Below, in pieces: positions 39,423 to 47,696 of a stretch of 64,000 nt of DNA. The stretch's first letter is position 1. Every line of letters starts with the position of its first letter. Below the pieces are notes generated by a model, which did not search any database, had not been told where the DNA came from, and was given only the letters and a program-made list of their open reading frames with translations. The stretch is taken from assembly GCA_002483145.1 (NCBI GenBank), contig DLHJ01000002.1, positions 310,001-374,000 of the forward strand, written 5' to 3'. The DNA is from Cellvibrio sp. UBA7671. Its GTDB lineage: Bacteria > Pseudomonadota > Gammaproteobacteria > Pseudomonadales > Cellvibrionaceae. A program made the position numbers and the translations under genes.

Positions 39423-41267
39423 ATGAAAAACTGTTCCCCGAAAAAGCGTTCACTGATAATAAAATCGTTAGTCGCCGCTGTCGCTATGCTTTCCTCTGCT
39501 GCCTTCGCGTTGTCTCCTGCTGTTAACCCGTGGAGTATTCAGGGTGGAAAATTACTAGACCCTAATGGTAAGCCATTTATTTTTCGTGGCGTTACTATTG
39601 AGCATGCATTGGCTCCTGAAAAGACAGTGCAAGCAATTAAAGATGTTGCCGCATTAGGTGCTAATGCCGTGCAAGTGGAAATTAATGCGAATCTCTATAA
39701 TCAAGCGACATTGATTACGGGTAATCAGTTGAGCGAAATTATCCAGGCATGTAAAGCTAACAAAGTAATTTGTGTCTTAGAGCCAAATGATGTCGCTGGT
39801 TATCCGGATTTTGCTAATGCAGGTATCCCCTCTACGGCGACAAGCTTTTGGGCTTGGCCAGGTATTCGTGAGGCAATACTTGGCCAACAAAGTTACATCA
39901 TTCTTGGCTTTGGTAATCAGTATCTATCCCCTATGAGTTCGTCTGAATATATTGCACGCATGCAGTCTTATCTCAGTGATTTTGGCCAAGGGTCTTTGCG
40001 TAGTTTTGTGATAATGATTGACGGTAGTGGTTGGGGGCAGGATCAGAATAAGGGGATGTTGGAGTTTGCGAAACAATATACAAACAACGGTATCTATGGG
40101 CCTAAAATTCTTTATTCGGTAGAAATGTTTGACGCTTACACAACCCCTGAGGCTGTGCAGGATTATATTGCCAATTTTGCACAAATTGGTGCGCCCCTGG
40201 TTGTTGGTGGTTTCGCTCCCACCTCTTATTATCATCCAAATAACACATCTCCTCGTCCTGCTGTCGTTTATGATCTGCCGGAAGATGCTGTGATGCATTA
40301 TGCCGAACAATATGGTGCGGGTTATTTTGGTTGGAGTTGGAGTGGTAACCAGAACCCGGCATTAGATCTTGCCAATAATTGGGATGTAAATAATTTAACG
40401 GCTTGGGGAAATTTACTTTTTAACGGTGCCAACGGTATTAAATCAACGGCTAAACCTGCATCGATTTTTGTTAATTCCAGTAGTTCGTCGTCCAGTAGCA
40501 GCTCAATCGCTAATCAAAATCCTCTTGCAGTACTTGAGGGTGGTGTTCAGCAGGTACGTTGCGGTTATGTTAATGCAGAATTGTCTGCAGCCAACTCGTC
40601 TGATCCTGATGGAGATACGTTAACTTATGAATGGGAGGTTTATAATCCCTATTCAGCTACTAATAGTTATTTTTCTGGCCCAACGCTGGCTTATGGAATG
40701 CGTCCTGTCACGAATTATCGTTTCACTGTGACCGTGCGTGATGGTAAAGGTGGAGTAAGTACTGCAACTAAAACACTGTCGCATTCATACTCGGATAATT
40801 GCATCAGCTCAAGTTCAAGTTCGTCGATAATTAGGTCATCAAGTTCTTCTATTAAGCCATCCAGCTCGTCTGTACCATCGAGCGTATCGTCGAGTTCAAT
40901 TAGACCTTCCAGCCTCTCCAGTTCTTCGCGCAGCTCCTCAAGCTCTCTGGCGCCTACTGCTATTTGCAGTTACGTTGTGAATAGCCAATGGCAGAACGGG
41001 TTTACGGCGGCGATTCGCATTAAAAACACCGGTGCACGCGCGATTAATCGTTGGTCGATCAATTGGCAATACACCGATGGTTCCAAGGTGACTAATTTAT
41101 GGAATGCCCAGCTGTGGGATAGCGGAATTCCCGGTAGTTATGCAGCGGGTAATTTGGATTGGAATGCCATTATTCAGCCTGGTCAGACGGTAGAGTTTGG
41201 TTTCCAGGGAACCAAGCCTCCTAGCGCGGCTCAGGTTCCTGTAGTGCGCGGTAGCCCTTGTCTATAA
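39423..41267 (+). CDS. Secreted GH5_8-like pseudo-glycosidase with PKD and CBM2 modules
   Basis: The 614-residue protein has a signal peptide (about 1-29), a GH5 domain like subfamily 8 mannanases (33-340), a Ser linker, a PKD domain (about 365-455, NSSDPDGDTLTYEW), a Ser/Pro linker and a C-terminal CBM2 (515-614) with Cys at both ends and surface Trp523, Trp560 and Trp580 for cellulose binding. Fold text of GH5_8 remains (GSGWGQDQNKGM, PEDAVMHYAEQYG, YFGWSWSGNQNPALD), but the active site is gone: NE is NQ (Gln166), the nucleophile in VxGEF is Gly263, HMY is EMF (234-236), and the conserved Arg is Gln84. It should bind cellulose but not hydrolyse by the GH5 mechanism. AAAGGAAA precedes the ATG. 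Confidence 0.9.
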   Translation: MKNCSPKKRSLIIKSLVAAVAMLSSAAFALSPAVNPWSIQGGKLLDPNGKPFIFRGVTIEHALAPEKTVQAIKDVAALGANAVQVEINANLYNQATLITGNQLSEIIQACKANKVICVLEPNDVAGYPDFANAGIPSTATSFWAWPGIREAILGQQSYIILGFGNQYLSPMSSSEYIARMQSYLSDFGQGSLRSFVIMIDGSGWGQDQNKGMLEFAKQYTNNGIYGPKILYSVEMFDAYTTPEAVQDYIANFAQIGAPLVVGGFAPTSYYHPNNTSPRPAVVYDLPEDAVMHYAEQYGAGYFGWSWSGNQNPALDLANNWDVNNLTAWGNLLFNGANGIKSTAKPASIFVNSSSSSSSSSSIANQNPLAVLEGGVQQVRCGYVNAELSAANSSDPDGDTLTYEWEVYNPYSATNSYFSGPTLAYGMRPVTNYRFTVTVRDGKGGVSTATKTLSHSYSDNCISSSSSSSIIRSSSSSIKPSSSSVPSSVSSSSIRPSSLSSSSRSSSSSLAPTAICSYVVNSQWQNGFTAAIRIKNTGARAINRWSINWQYTDGSKVTNLWNAQLWDSGIPGSYAAGNLDWNAIIQPGQTVEFGFQGTKPPSAAQVPVVRGSPCL

Positions 41268-41270
41268 ATT

Positions 41271-41301
41271 AAAAAAGCCCCGCGAGCAGCGGGGCTTTTT
41301 T
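41271..41301. terminator. Bidirectional Rho-independent terminator
   Basis: AAAAAAGCCCCGC pairs with GCGGGGCTTTTTT over a 5-base loop. It ends the CBM2 gene and probably the convergent DUF5666 gene. Confidence 0.93.
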
Positions 41302-41365
41302 CAAAAAAATCCTTTGTTGTGTTAATAAATTTGTTAGTGAATTTATTAATGGTGTTGTTAGGGAT

Positions 41366-42832
41366 TTAAAAGTCCAATATGTCATCGTCTTCCAATTCAA
41401 CCCGGGTAGCTAAAAATACCCCATTGGATTGGGCTACATTCACTTCCACGCGTTTTCCAACTGCCTGTGCAAAAAAAGTATTGGCGCTGATTCTGGTGCG
41501 GCTTGCATCGCGGAATTCGGTGTTCTCATCAGTGGTAATAGTGCGCCCAAAAAGCGTAAAAGTATTAACCCCAATACTGATTACCAGCCCCTCAAATTCG
41601 CGTTCAAACATTGCTTCATCTGTTTCTTCACGTTCAATTTTGGTGGCGATAAATCCGGTGTCGGTTGAATAACCGGTAATCTCCAGATAATCGCCCACTT
41701 GGATTGCGCCGAGGTTAAAGCGTTTCACATTGCTGCGGCCTTTATCCTCATAGCGCGTGTTAATTGTGGTTTGGATGCGCGTGCCATCCAGCTCCAATTG
41801 GCCGGTGACTATGCCAATGTTATTGGTAATTTGCAGGCTGGTAACCGTACCGCTGAGTTTGTTGTTGCTGCGCGGTTCAAATTCAATTTTTTCCGCAACT
41901 AATTTTCCGGTGCTATCGAGTTTACCTTTGGCTTCTATTTTAGCGCCGATCATCAGGCTGGTTGCACTGCCATTTTCATAGCGGGTTTGGGCGTTGGTGG
42001 TAATGCGTGTGCCTGCCACATCAAAATCGGTCATAGAAACAAAACGGGTCACAAAACCTTCAACATCTGCATTTTTTATTGAATTGGAAAACTGGGTGTT
42101 GAGTTTGGTAATGCGTGTGGCTTGTAATCTTTTACCTGTGTCCAGCATCCCCATAGCGGTTACCAACATCCCGTTTTGCAGGCGGTTGTTATCAACATTG
42201 GTTAATTGTGCTGCAGCAAAACTGACCTGTTGTTGGTTGAGTTTAAATGTGTTGTTGTTTTCATCCAGTTCGCGCACAAAGCCCAGTAGCTGGATTTGGT
42301 TTGCGCTAATTGCATCAATGCGGGTGGCGCTGATGCTGCCATCAATAGCCTGCGAACCACTCACAAGAATTTTATTTCCTATCGCTAAACCTGTGATGTT
42401 GTTAGGGCTAATGGTTGCATCAAAAATAGTGTTGTTGGTGATGTGCACCTGTTGCCCGAGTAGCACCAGATTATTGCTGGCAAGGTCAATTTGTTCGATG
42501 GTGCCAACCAGTGTCGGAGTAAATTCAATTTTGTCAGCCGTAGCCAAGCCATCGGCGGCGATGCTGCCGATAATTCGCACTTGATAACCTACGCGCAGGT
42601 TATCTTCCATTGCGGTTTCGCCATTGACCAGTATGTGCGCTTTGTCGGAGTTGTAGCGCAGGCCATTCACAATCACACTGCCAAAACCATCGATAGTGCC
42701 GTTAGTGGTGGTGGCAACGGGTTCACCACTACCATCAATACCGGCAGTCTGGCTGCCGCTGGAATTGCCGCAGCCTGATAGCGAGAGTGTCAGGCTGATA
42801 ATAAATCCTATCAGATAAGTTGCGCGCAACAT
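41366..42832 (-). CDS. DUF5666 repeat lipoprotein, copy 1
   Basis: The 488-residue lipoprotein (LSLSGCGNSS, Cys21) is built from about six beta-rich DUF5666 repeats of 60-75 residues, each with a pattern such as GFGSVIVNGLRYNSD, VGYQVRIIGSIAADGLATADKIEF. It ends in an acidic tail (ELEDDDILDF). Lipidation would place it on the outer membrane. The ATG overlaps the stop of the DUF6502 gene by one base (TAATG), so the two are translationally coupled. A second, independent DUF5666 protein lies upstream. Function unknown. Confidence 0.85.
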   Translation of the reverse strand: MLRATYLIGFIISLTLSLSGCGNSSGSQTAGIDGSGEPVATTTNGTIDGFGSVIVNGLRYNSDKAHILVNGETAMEDNLRVGYQVRIIGSIAADGLATADKIEFTPTLVGTIEQIDLASNNLVLLGQQVHITNNTIFDATISPNNITGLAIGNKILVSGSQAIDGSISATRIDAISANQIQLLGFVRELDENNNTFKLNQQQVSFAAAQLTNVDNNRLQNGMLVTAMGMLDTGKRLQATRITKLNTQFSNSIKNADVEGFVTRFVSMTDFDVAGTRITTNAQTRYENGSATSLMIGAKIEAKGKLDSTGKLVAEKIEFEPRSNNKLSGTVTSLQITNNIGIVTGQLELDGTRIQTTINTRYEDKGRSNVKRFNLGAIQVGDYLEITGYSTDTGFIATKIEREETDEAMFEREFEGLVISIGVNTFTLFGRTITTDENTEFRDASRTRISANTFFAQAVGKRVEVNVAQSNGVFLATRVELEDDDILDF

Positions 42833-43713
42833 TATTTGTCTTCCTCATTGCTGGCATCCTCATTGGCTTCAGGCTCAATGGGATTGCTGAATAAATAAGT
42901 GCCCACACCTAAACGCAGGTGCGGGGTATTTTTGTCTGGATTGCTGTGTTCGTGTGCGCTGAGCCAAGCGTCAATTTTTTCTAAAAATGCCTGGCCCTCT
43001 TGCTCCACAAATTCGCGAAATGCGGCAGCTGTTTCCACGGGCATCAGCGCATTGCTTGCGCGTCGTTCAAAACGCAGTGGCTGCTGTTTCTGCTGGTTGG
43101 CTTTGTAAAGGTTGTGATGCAAGGTTGCCCCCATATCATGGAGCACACTACCGGCGCGCAAGAGTGCGCCCGGGTCAGATTGCGCTGGTACAAAATAGCG
43201 TTTGGTGGCGATAACTTTGTGTTCACTGGTATCTAGATTGCCATCAACATCTGCAACTACACCCACGCGCTTTAATTCTTTTAATAGTGCGCTTGCAGGC
43301 AGGTCGCCACCGTAACGGCGGGCGAGGGCCGCAAAACTGTGCCGGTCTCCGTCAATCGTCAATGCCAGTGGATGATGATCTGCAGTGCTAAAGTCCGGGT
43401 CTTGATGCCATGCGGAAAGCAGGCGTGTCAGGCGGTCCTGGTGCTGTTGGTTTTGTTCACTTTGTTCATTGTTTTGCCAGGCATCTTTAATGCGCGCAAC
43501 TTCTTTGCGGTCGATGCCGGTGAGCATGGCAACACGTGAGAGATTAGTGTGGCGGCCGCGAATACCGAATTCTTCTGAGGCGACCTGAACGTAGAGTTGT
43601 TTGCAAATTGACGCGAGTTCTTTGTGAGTGACACCGTTGCGCAGTAGAATTCCGATAATCGGTTGCATAAGTTGCCGACAGGCGGAGAGTACGGTGTCTT
43701 TGGTGGTTGTCAT
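42832..43713 (-). CDS. DUF6502 family protein, possible DNA-binding regulator
   Basis: The 293-residue cytoplasmic protein fits DUF6502. Its N-terminal 80 residues contain two helix-turn-helix-like stretches (GVTHKELASICKQLYVQVA and NLSRVAMLTGIDRKEVARI), and the middle has a winged-helix-like FAALARRYGGDLPASALLKELKRVG. This suggests a regulatory or nucleic-acid-binding role, but none is established. GGAAG precedes the ATG. Its stop overlaps the ATG of DUF5666 copy 1, and this coupling implies joint function. The AGC-rich C-terminus has no domain I recognise. Confidence 0.8.
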   Translation of the reverse strand: MTTTKDTVLSACRQLMQPIIGILLRNGVTHKELASICKQLYVQVASEEFGIRGRHTNLSRVAMLTGIDRKEVARIKDAWQNNEQSEQNQQHQDRLTRLLSAWHQDPDFSTADHHPLALTIDGDRHSFAALARRYGGDLPASALLKELKRVGVVADVDGNLDTSEHKVIATKRYFVPAQSDPGALLRAGSVLHDMGATLHHNLYKANQQKQQPLRFERRASNALMPVETAAAFREFVEQEGQAFLEKIDAWLSAHEHSNPDKNTPHLRLGVGTYLFSNPIEPEANEDASNEEDK

Positions 43714-43802
43714 ACAGGCTTCCGAAAAAATCGCATTTCAGTGTTTCCACAGAGTTGTTAATTGTTCAGTTGCGAAATTTAACAGAAATATATCTTTCTA
43801 GC

Positions 43803-43841
43803 GAAAAAGCCCCGTGTGTCCCAATAGCAGAACACACAGGG
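43803..43841 (-). terminator. Rho-independent terminator after DUF5666 copy 2
   Basis: Read on the minus strand, CCCTGTGTGT pairs with ACACACGGGG (one G-T pair) over a 12-base loop and a T-run follows. It lies 13 bases after the stop at 43854 and separates copy 2 from the DUF6502 operon. Confidence 0.8.
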
Positions 43842-43853
43842 AATGCTTAGACC

Positions 43854-45314
43854 TTAATCTTCAAGTTCAATTTTCAATGCAGTGGCTACACCGTTCATCG
43901 TTAGTGCTTTCACTTCAATTGTGGCGCCCAAGGCGGTGGAGAAAAAATCCTCAAGATTAGCGAAGCCTTCAAGGTGCGTCAGAGTGTTCACTTGAATTAT
44001 TTGGCCAGCAACGGTAATGCTGCTATCCCCTACGGCCTCAACAATTCCTTCCACTTCCAGTTTCCAATCATTGTCACCAAAGGCGTGGGGGTTGTGACGT
44101 TCAACACGGGTGGCGATATTGCGCTCAGGGGCAGTTGCTGTAGCAGGGACTTTGTAGCCGCGGATGTGCAGGGTATCGCCAGTTGCCAAATCTTCCAGAT
44201 CAAAGAAGCGCACTTTGTTGCGGCTGCGGTCGTTGAAGCTGGTATCGCTAGTCACTTCGAAAAGAATGCCGTTGACAGTGAACGTTTGGGCGGTCAGATC
44301 AATAGCCTCAACCAAACCTTTGTGGCTAATTTTTGCCTTGTAATTGAGTTTTATTTTTTTTGCGACCAAGTTTTGTTCTGCATCCAGTGCTCCATAAACT
44401 TTTACCTGAATGCCATCGATTAAATCGCTCACACTGCCGCCATCAAATCGAGTGTTGGCAGTGATGAGCACCTTGGTATCGTCGAGCGTGAAGCTGGTAC
44501 CGGTAACCAGTTCTGACACCAATCCACTGAGGGTAATGCCCGTGTGATTTTTAAAATCATCATGGTGTTTAAAGCCCAGGCAGCTAGGGTGAACATTTCC
44601 GACTGCTACAAATACATCGCCGCTAAAACTGCCGATGACACGTACTTTTAACCCATTTACCAGGGTTTTATCGGGCAGGGGGGAGAGTGTTGCTTTGCTG
44701 TAATCCACCAATGTTCCGTTAAGGGTAAATGTCATGGCTGCGGTGTCCAGGTTTGCAATTTCCCCGGAGAGTTGGAATTTGTTGTTGGCGAGCCCATTTT
44801 TTACATCGATACGTGTTGCCACCAAAACGCCATCCGTATTGAGTTGGCCACTGACTTTGATCACCTTGCCAACAGCCAATAGCTCGAGGCTCAGATCGTC
44901 ATCAAAGAACGTATCGGCTGTCACCAGTATGGTTTGGTCAAGGGCAACCAGGCTGCCTGCAACCAGGTCGATACTGGTAATAGGGCCGACCAATTGCGCC
45001 TCGCCTTCCAATTTTGTTGCTGTGCCGTGGATGCCATCGCTGCCTACCTTGCCGGTGATCCGCACTATCTGGCCAACTTCCAGATCAGATTCAACCAATG
45101 TTTCTCCATCGACCACTATCTCGGCGTCTTTCACATCGTAATGTACGCCATTCACTATCACGCTGCCGAAACCCGTCACCATACCTTGGGCAATCTCGCC
45201 ACTGGCAACACTATTGTTGGTGCCGGTATTGTCAGTGCTTGCGCTGCCGCCACCGCCACCACAGGCGGCCAGTAGCAAGCTGATTAACAGGGGGGAAACC
45301 AGTTTGTAGTTCAT
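43854..45314 (-). CDS. DUF5666 repeat lipoprotein, copy 2
   Basis: The 486-residue lipoprotein (LISLLLAACGGGGG, Cys18, followed by a Gly run) has the same six-repeat DUF5666 plan as copy 1 and an identical first-repeat core (GFGSVIVNG). One repeat has an unusual Cys- and His-containing insert (HPSCLGFKHHDDF). It ends in KIELED. GAGAGGTAA precedes the ATG. It is upstream of the DUF6502/DUF5666 pair but divided from it by a terminator, so it is a separate unit produced by an old duplication. Function unknown. Confidence 0.85.
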   Translation of the reverse strand: MNYKLVSPLLISLLLAACGGGGGSASTDNTGTNNSVASGEIAQGMVTGFGSVIVNGVHYDVKDAEIVVDGETLVESDLEVGQIVRITGKVGSDGIHGTATKLEGEAQLVGPITSIDLVAGSLVALDQTILVTADTFFDDDLSLELLAVGKVIKVSGQLNTDGVLVATRIDVKNGLANNKFQLSGEIANLDTAAMTFTLNGTLVDYSKATLSPLPDKTLVNGLKVRVIGSFSGDVFVAVGNVHPSCLGFKHHDDFKNHTGITLSGLVSELVTGTSFTLDDTKVLITANTRFDGGSVSDLIDGIQVKVYGALDAEQNLVAKKIKLNYKAKISHKGLVEAIDLTAQTFTVNGILFEVTSDTSFNDRSRNKVRFFDLEDLATGDTLHIRGYKVPATATAPERNIATRVERHNPHAFGDNDWKLEVEGIVEAVGDSSITVAGQIIQVNTLTHLEGFANLEDFFSTALGATIEVKALTMNGVATALKIELED

Positions 45315-45513
45315 GATTATTACCTCTCAGTAGCGGCCATTGTTAATGACCTTTTGACTTAAATTTTCCATATTTGGTATTTTTTATACCAATTATGGCA
45401 ATTTTATCGCTGGATAAAAAAATCTAATGTGCGATAGGTCAAGCTTTTGTAAAGCCGGAACAATTCAAGCAGCAATGCGCTTGCAATCGGAAACGGTGAA
45501 AAAACAGGTAAAA

Positions 45514-45550
45514 CAAACCACCAGGCCCGTGTTGCGGGCCTGGTGGTTTG
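45514..45550 (-). terminator. Strong hairpin terminator after the glutaminyl cyclase gene
   Basis: A perfect 16-base stem (CAAACCACCAGGCCCG and its complement) with a 5-base loop. On the minus strand it is followed by TTTTACC and a T-rich run, so it ends the cyclase transcript. On the plus strand there is no T-run. Confidence 0.85.
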
Positions 45551-45577
45551 GGCGGGAGTGGAGATTAAAGTGGGGGA

Positions 45578-46375
45578 TTAATGGTTGATGCGGACTAAAA
45601 ACATTTTTGGCCAGTTTTTGCCGGTAATCCAGAATGCTTGCCGTTTTTCGTCCCAGGCAATGCCGTTTAAAACCTGTTCGCTGTTCTTTAATGCTAATGC
45701 ATGCTTGAGCTGACTGAGGTTTAACTCGCCGACAACCTCGCCCGTGGCCGGATCAATTTTAACAATGCGGTCGTCGTGCCAGATATTGGCCCAGATAAAG
45801 CCTTGTGCAAATTCCAGTTCGTTGAGTTTGCTTACCGCTAGATCATCGTTGGAAACCTTTAGCGTTTTTATAACAGCAAAGGTGTCTGTGTTATGAAAAT
45901 ATAGTGTGTCGCTGCCATCGCTCCGGATCAGTTGTTTACCATCACTGGTCAAACCCCAGCCTTCGCCTTGGTAGCTAATACTTTTTTGATAATTGAGCGT
46001 GGCTTTGTCGTAGACCAGCAGGGTTTGTTCCTGCCATGTCAGCAGATAAAGTTTGTCGCCCAACAGTGCCAGGCCCTCGGCAAAATAGCGCGAGGGGACT
46101 ACTTGTTTTTTGGTAAAGGGTGCCGATATTTTTGCCCAGGTACCGGCTGGTTCTGCGATGGGGTAGGTCACTAGTAGCGATTGATTGTACAGCCCGCTGC
46201 TCTCATAAAAGTGATCACCATCGACTAATAAACCTTGGGTGAACAACGTGGGTTTATGGGTGCGCTCGGCGAGTACTTCAAATGTAATCGGGGTTGCCGC
46301 GCAGGCTGTTGCCGGCAGCAGGTTCGCTATAAAAAATAGGCTGGTGCACAATAGTGCGCAGATAAACTGGTTCAC
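45578..46375 (-). CDS. Glutaminyl-peptide cyclotransferase (plant/bacterial type)
   Basis: The 265-residue exported protein (signal ending near ATACAATP) matches the five-bladed beta-propeller glutaminyl cyclases that turn N-terminal Gln into pyroglutamate in the periplasm. Signatures: FTQGLLVDGDHFYESSGLYNQS, YFAEGLALLGDKLYLLTWQE, GEGWGLTSDGKQLIRSDGS, LNELEFAQGFIWANIWHDDRI, VLNGIAWDEKRQAFWITGKNWP. The start is a GTG at 46373-46375. It is divergent from the DUF502 gene with only 33 bases between, so their promoters must overlap. Confidence 0.92.
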   Translation of the reverse strand: MNQFICALLCTSLFFIANLLPATACAATPITFEVLAERTHKPTLFTQGLLVDGDHFYESSGLYNQSLLVTYPIAEPAGTWAKISAPFTKKQVVPSRYFAEGLALLGDKLYLLTWQEQTLLVYDKATLNYQKSISYQGEGWGLTSDGKQLIRSDGSDTLYFHNTDTFAVIKTLKVSNDDLAVSKLNELEFAQGFIWANIWHDDRIVKIDPATGEVVGELNLSQLKHALALKNSEQVLNGIAWDEKRQAFWITGKNWPKMFLVRINH

Positions 46376-46408
46376 TCGTTAATCCATCGTTATTAAAAGG
46401 CTCCAATC

Positions 46409-47065
46409 ATGAAGCGTTTGCGTTCGTTTGTCAGCATCACCCTGATCGGTGGATTTATGGTAATCCTGCCGATTGCGATCTTTTTATGGTTGGTGGAATG
46501 GCTGTTGGGTGTGGTGCGTTCGATTATCCAACCGCTGAGCCATTGGTTGGTTGAGCAAACGGCATTTACCAATCACATGGCCGATGTGCTGGGTGTTCTC
46601 TTACTGCTCTGCGCGTTTTTTCTGATCGGTTTGTTTATTAAAACCAGTGTGGGCGAGTGGGTACATGATCAGTTGGATGAATGGCTAACACGCCTTGCCC
46701 CGGGTTACAAAACGATCCGTGAAGTGGTTTCGCAATTGTTAGGTGGTGAGGGCAATACCTCGTTGTTAAAAGGTGAAGTGTGCCGCGCCTATTTGATGGG
46801 CCGCGCGGCGGGGGTATCGGTAACCGCAATCGTCACGGCGAAACATGCCAATGGTGATTACACGGTATACGCACCAACTGCACCCATCCCCACATCCGGT
46901 TTTGTCTATCACTTGTCGGCCGAGTGTGTAGATTTATTGCCGCACGTGAGCGTGGAGGAGGCGATGCGCACCGTGATTGCCTGCGGCAGTGGCTCGCAGG
47001 TGATTTCAGAGATACCGCCGAATGCGGCCAAATTGGAATATACCAATAACGAAAAAGGCCATTAA
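46409..47065 (+). CDS. DUF502 family inner-membrane protein
   Basis: The 218-residue protein has two N-terminal membrane helices (about 8-38 and 55-78), then a soluble part with family text (GYKTIREVVSQLLGG, PTAPIPTSGFVYHLSAECVDLL, VEEAMRTVIACGSGS). DUF502 members are widespread in bacteria and plants (COV proteins) with no proven biochemical role. AAAAGG precedes the ATG. A terminator overlaps its stop codon. Confidence 0.9.
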   Translation: MKRLRSFVSITLIGGFMVILPIAIFLWLVEWLLGVVRSIIQPLSHWLVEQTAFTNHMADVLGVLLLLCAFFLIGLFIKTSVGEWVHDQLDEWLTRLAPGYKTIREVVSQLLGGEGNTSLLKGEVCRAYLMGRAAGVSVTAIVTAKHANGDYTVYAPTAPIPTSGFVYHLSAECVDLLPHVSVEEAMRTVIACGSGSQVISEIPPNAAKLEYTNNEKGH

Positions 47066-47078
47066 TTGGCCTTTTTCG
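47051..47078. terminator. Terminator overlapping the DUF502 stop codon
   Basis: GAAAAAGGCCA pairs with TGGCCTTTTTC with a short AT loop; the TAA stop is in the loop. A- and T-runs on both sides allow use by the convergent ComFB-like gene. Confidence 0.82.
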
Positions 47079-47100
47079 TTTGGATACTGAATGTCGACGG

Positions 47101-47547
47101 CTACTTTTTCTTGGGTGTTTTTGCTTTGGCTGGTGCCTTTCCGGGTTTGGATCCTTCTGTTTTTTCTGCTGTAACCGCTTTGCCTGCTTTGGCGGGTTTA
47201 TCCCCCCGGGTGGAAATAAGCGAGACTTCAACAGGCGGTAGTTTAGGGCTTTCGCCGCGCTCTCTGCTCTCAACATAACTCAGTGCATCAGTCACCGCTT
47301 GGCTGACTTTGCGTTCGATCTCCACCATATCTTGCGGCGACATAAAAAAAGTCATATCCACATCGTGGCGGATATAGCGCGGCGGCAAGCGGTTCAACGC
47401 AACACAGGCTACGTCAGCGAGGAAATCCCGGTCGCCCTGTTGGACTCGCTCGCTCTGGTCGTGCACTTCCTGCACTACCAACCGCTCGTAATAGTTATGC
47501 AGAAAATCGACTTCATCGTCCAAAATATAGGCGCGGTTGGTCAGCAT
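47101..47547 (-). CDS. ComFB-like protein with Lys/Ala-rich tail
   Basis: The 148-residue protein has a ComFB domain (about 8-90): EVDFLHNYYERLVVQEVHD, DFLADVACVALNRLPPRYIRHDVDM. ComFB-domain proteins have recently been reported to bind cyclic dinucleotides; in Bacillus comFB lies in a competence operon. The last about 45 residues are low complexity and basic (KAPAKAKTPKKK), which might contact nucleic acid. The ATG at 47547 with AGAGG 7 bases upstream was chosen. The gene stands alone between the DUF502 and LiaF-like genes. Confidence 0.8.
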   Translation of the reverse strand: MLTNRAYILDDEVDFLHNYYERLVVQEVHDQSERVQQGDRDFLADVACVALNRLPPRYIRHDVDMTFFMSPQDMVEIERKVSQAVTDALSYVESRERGESPKLPPVEVSLISTRGDKPAKAGKAVTAEKTEGSKPGKAPAKAKTPKKK

Positions 47548-47696
47548 GGCGTTACCTCTCATTAGGGAATGTTTAGGAGTATAGACAATTACCGGTAAAG
47601 CACACTGAGTAACGTTATTCACCGAGACTAACACGCGACAGCCCCAGATGTTTGCCCTAAGGTTGCGACATCACCTTCACTGTCCTAAAGGAGTTT

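Noticed and set aside
40470-40960. AGC/TCG-rich repeats in the CBM2 protein gene considered as microsatellite
   Set aside because: They encode the polyserine linkers usual in Cellvibrio plant-wall proteins with mixed serine codons.
41994-42584. 196-codon plus-strand frame opposite DUF5666 copy 1
   Set aside because: Low-complexity mirror of the repeat protein.
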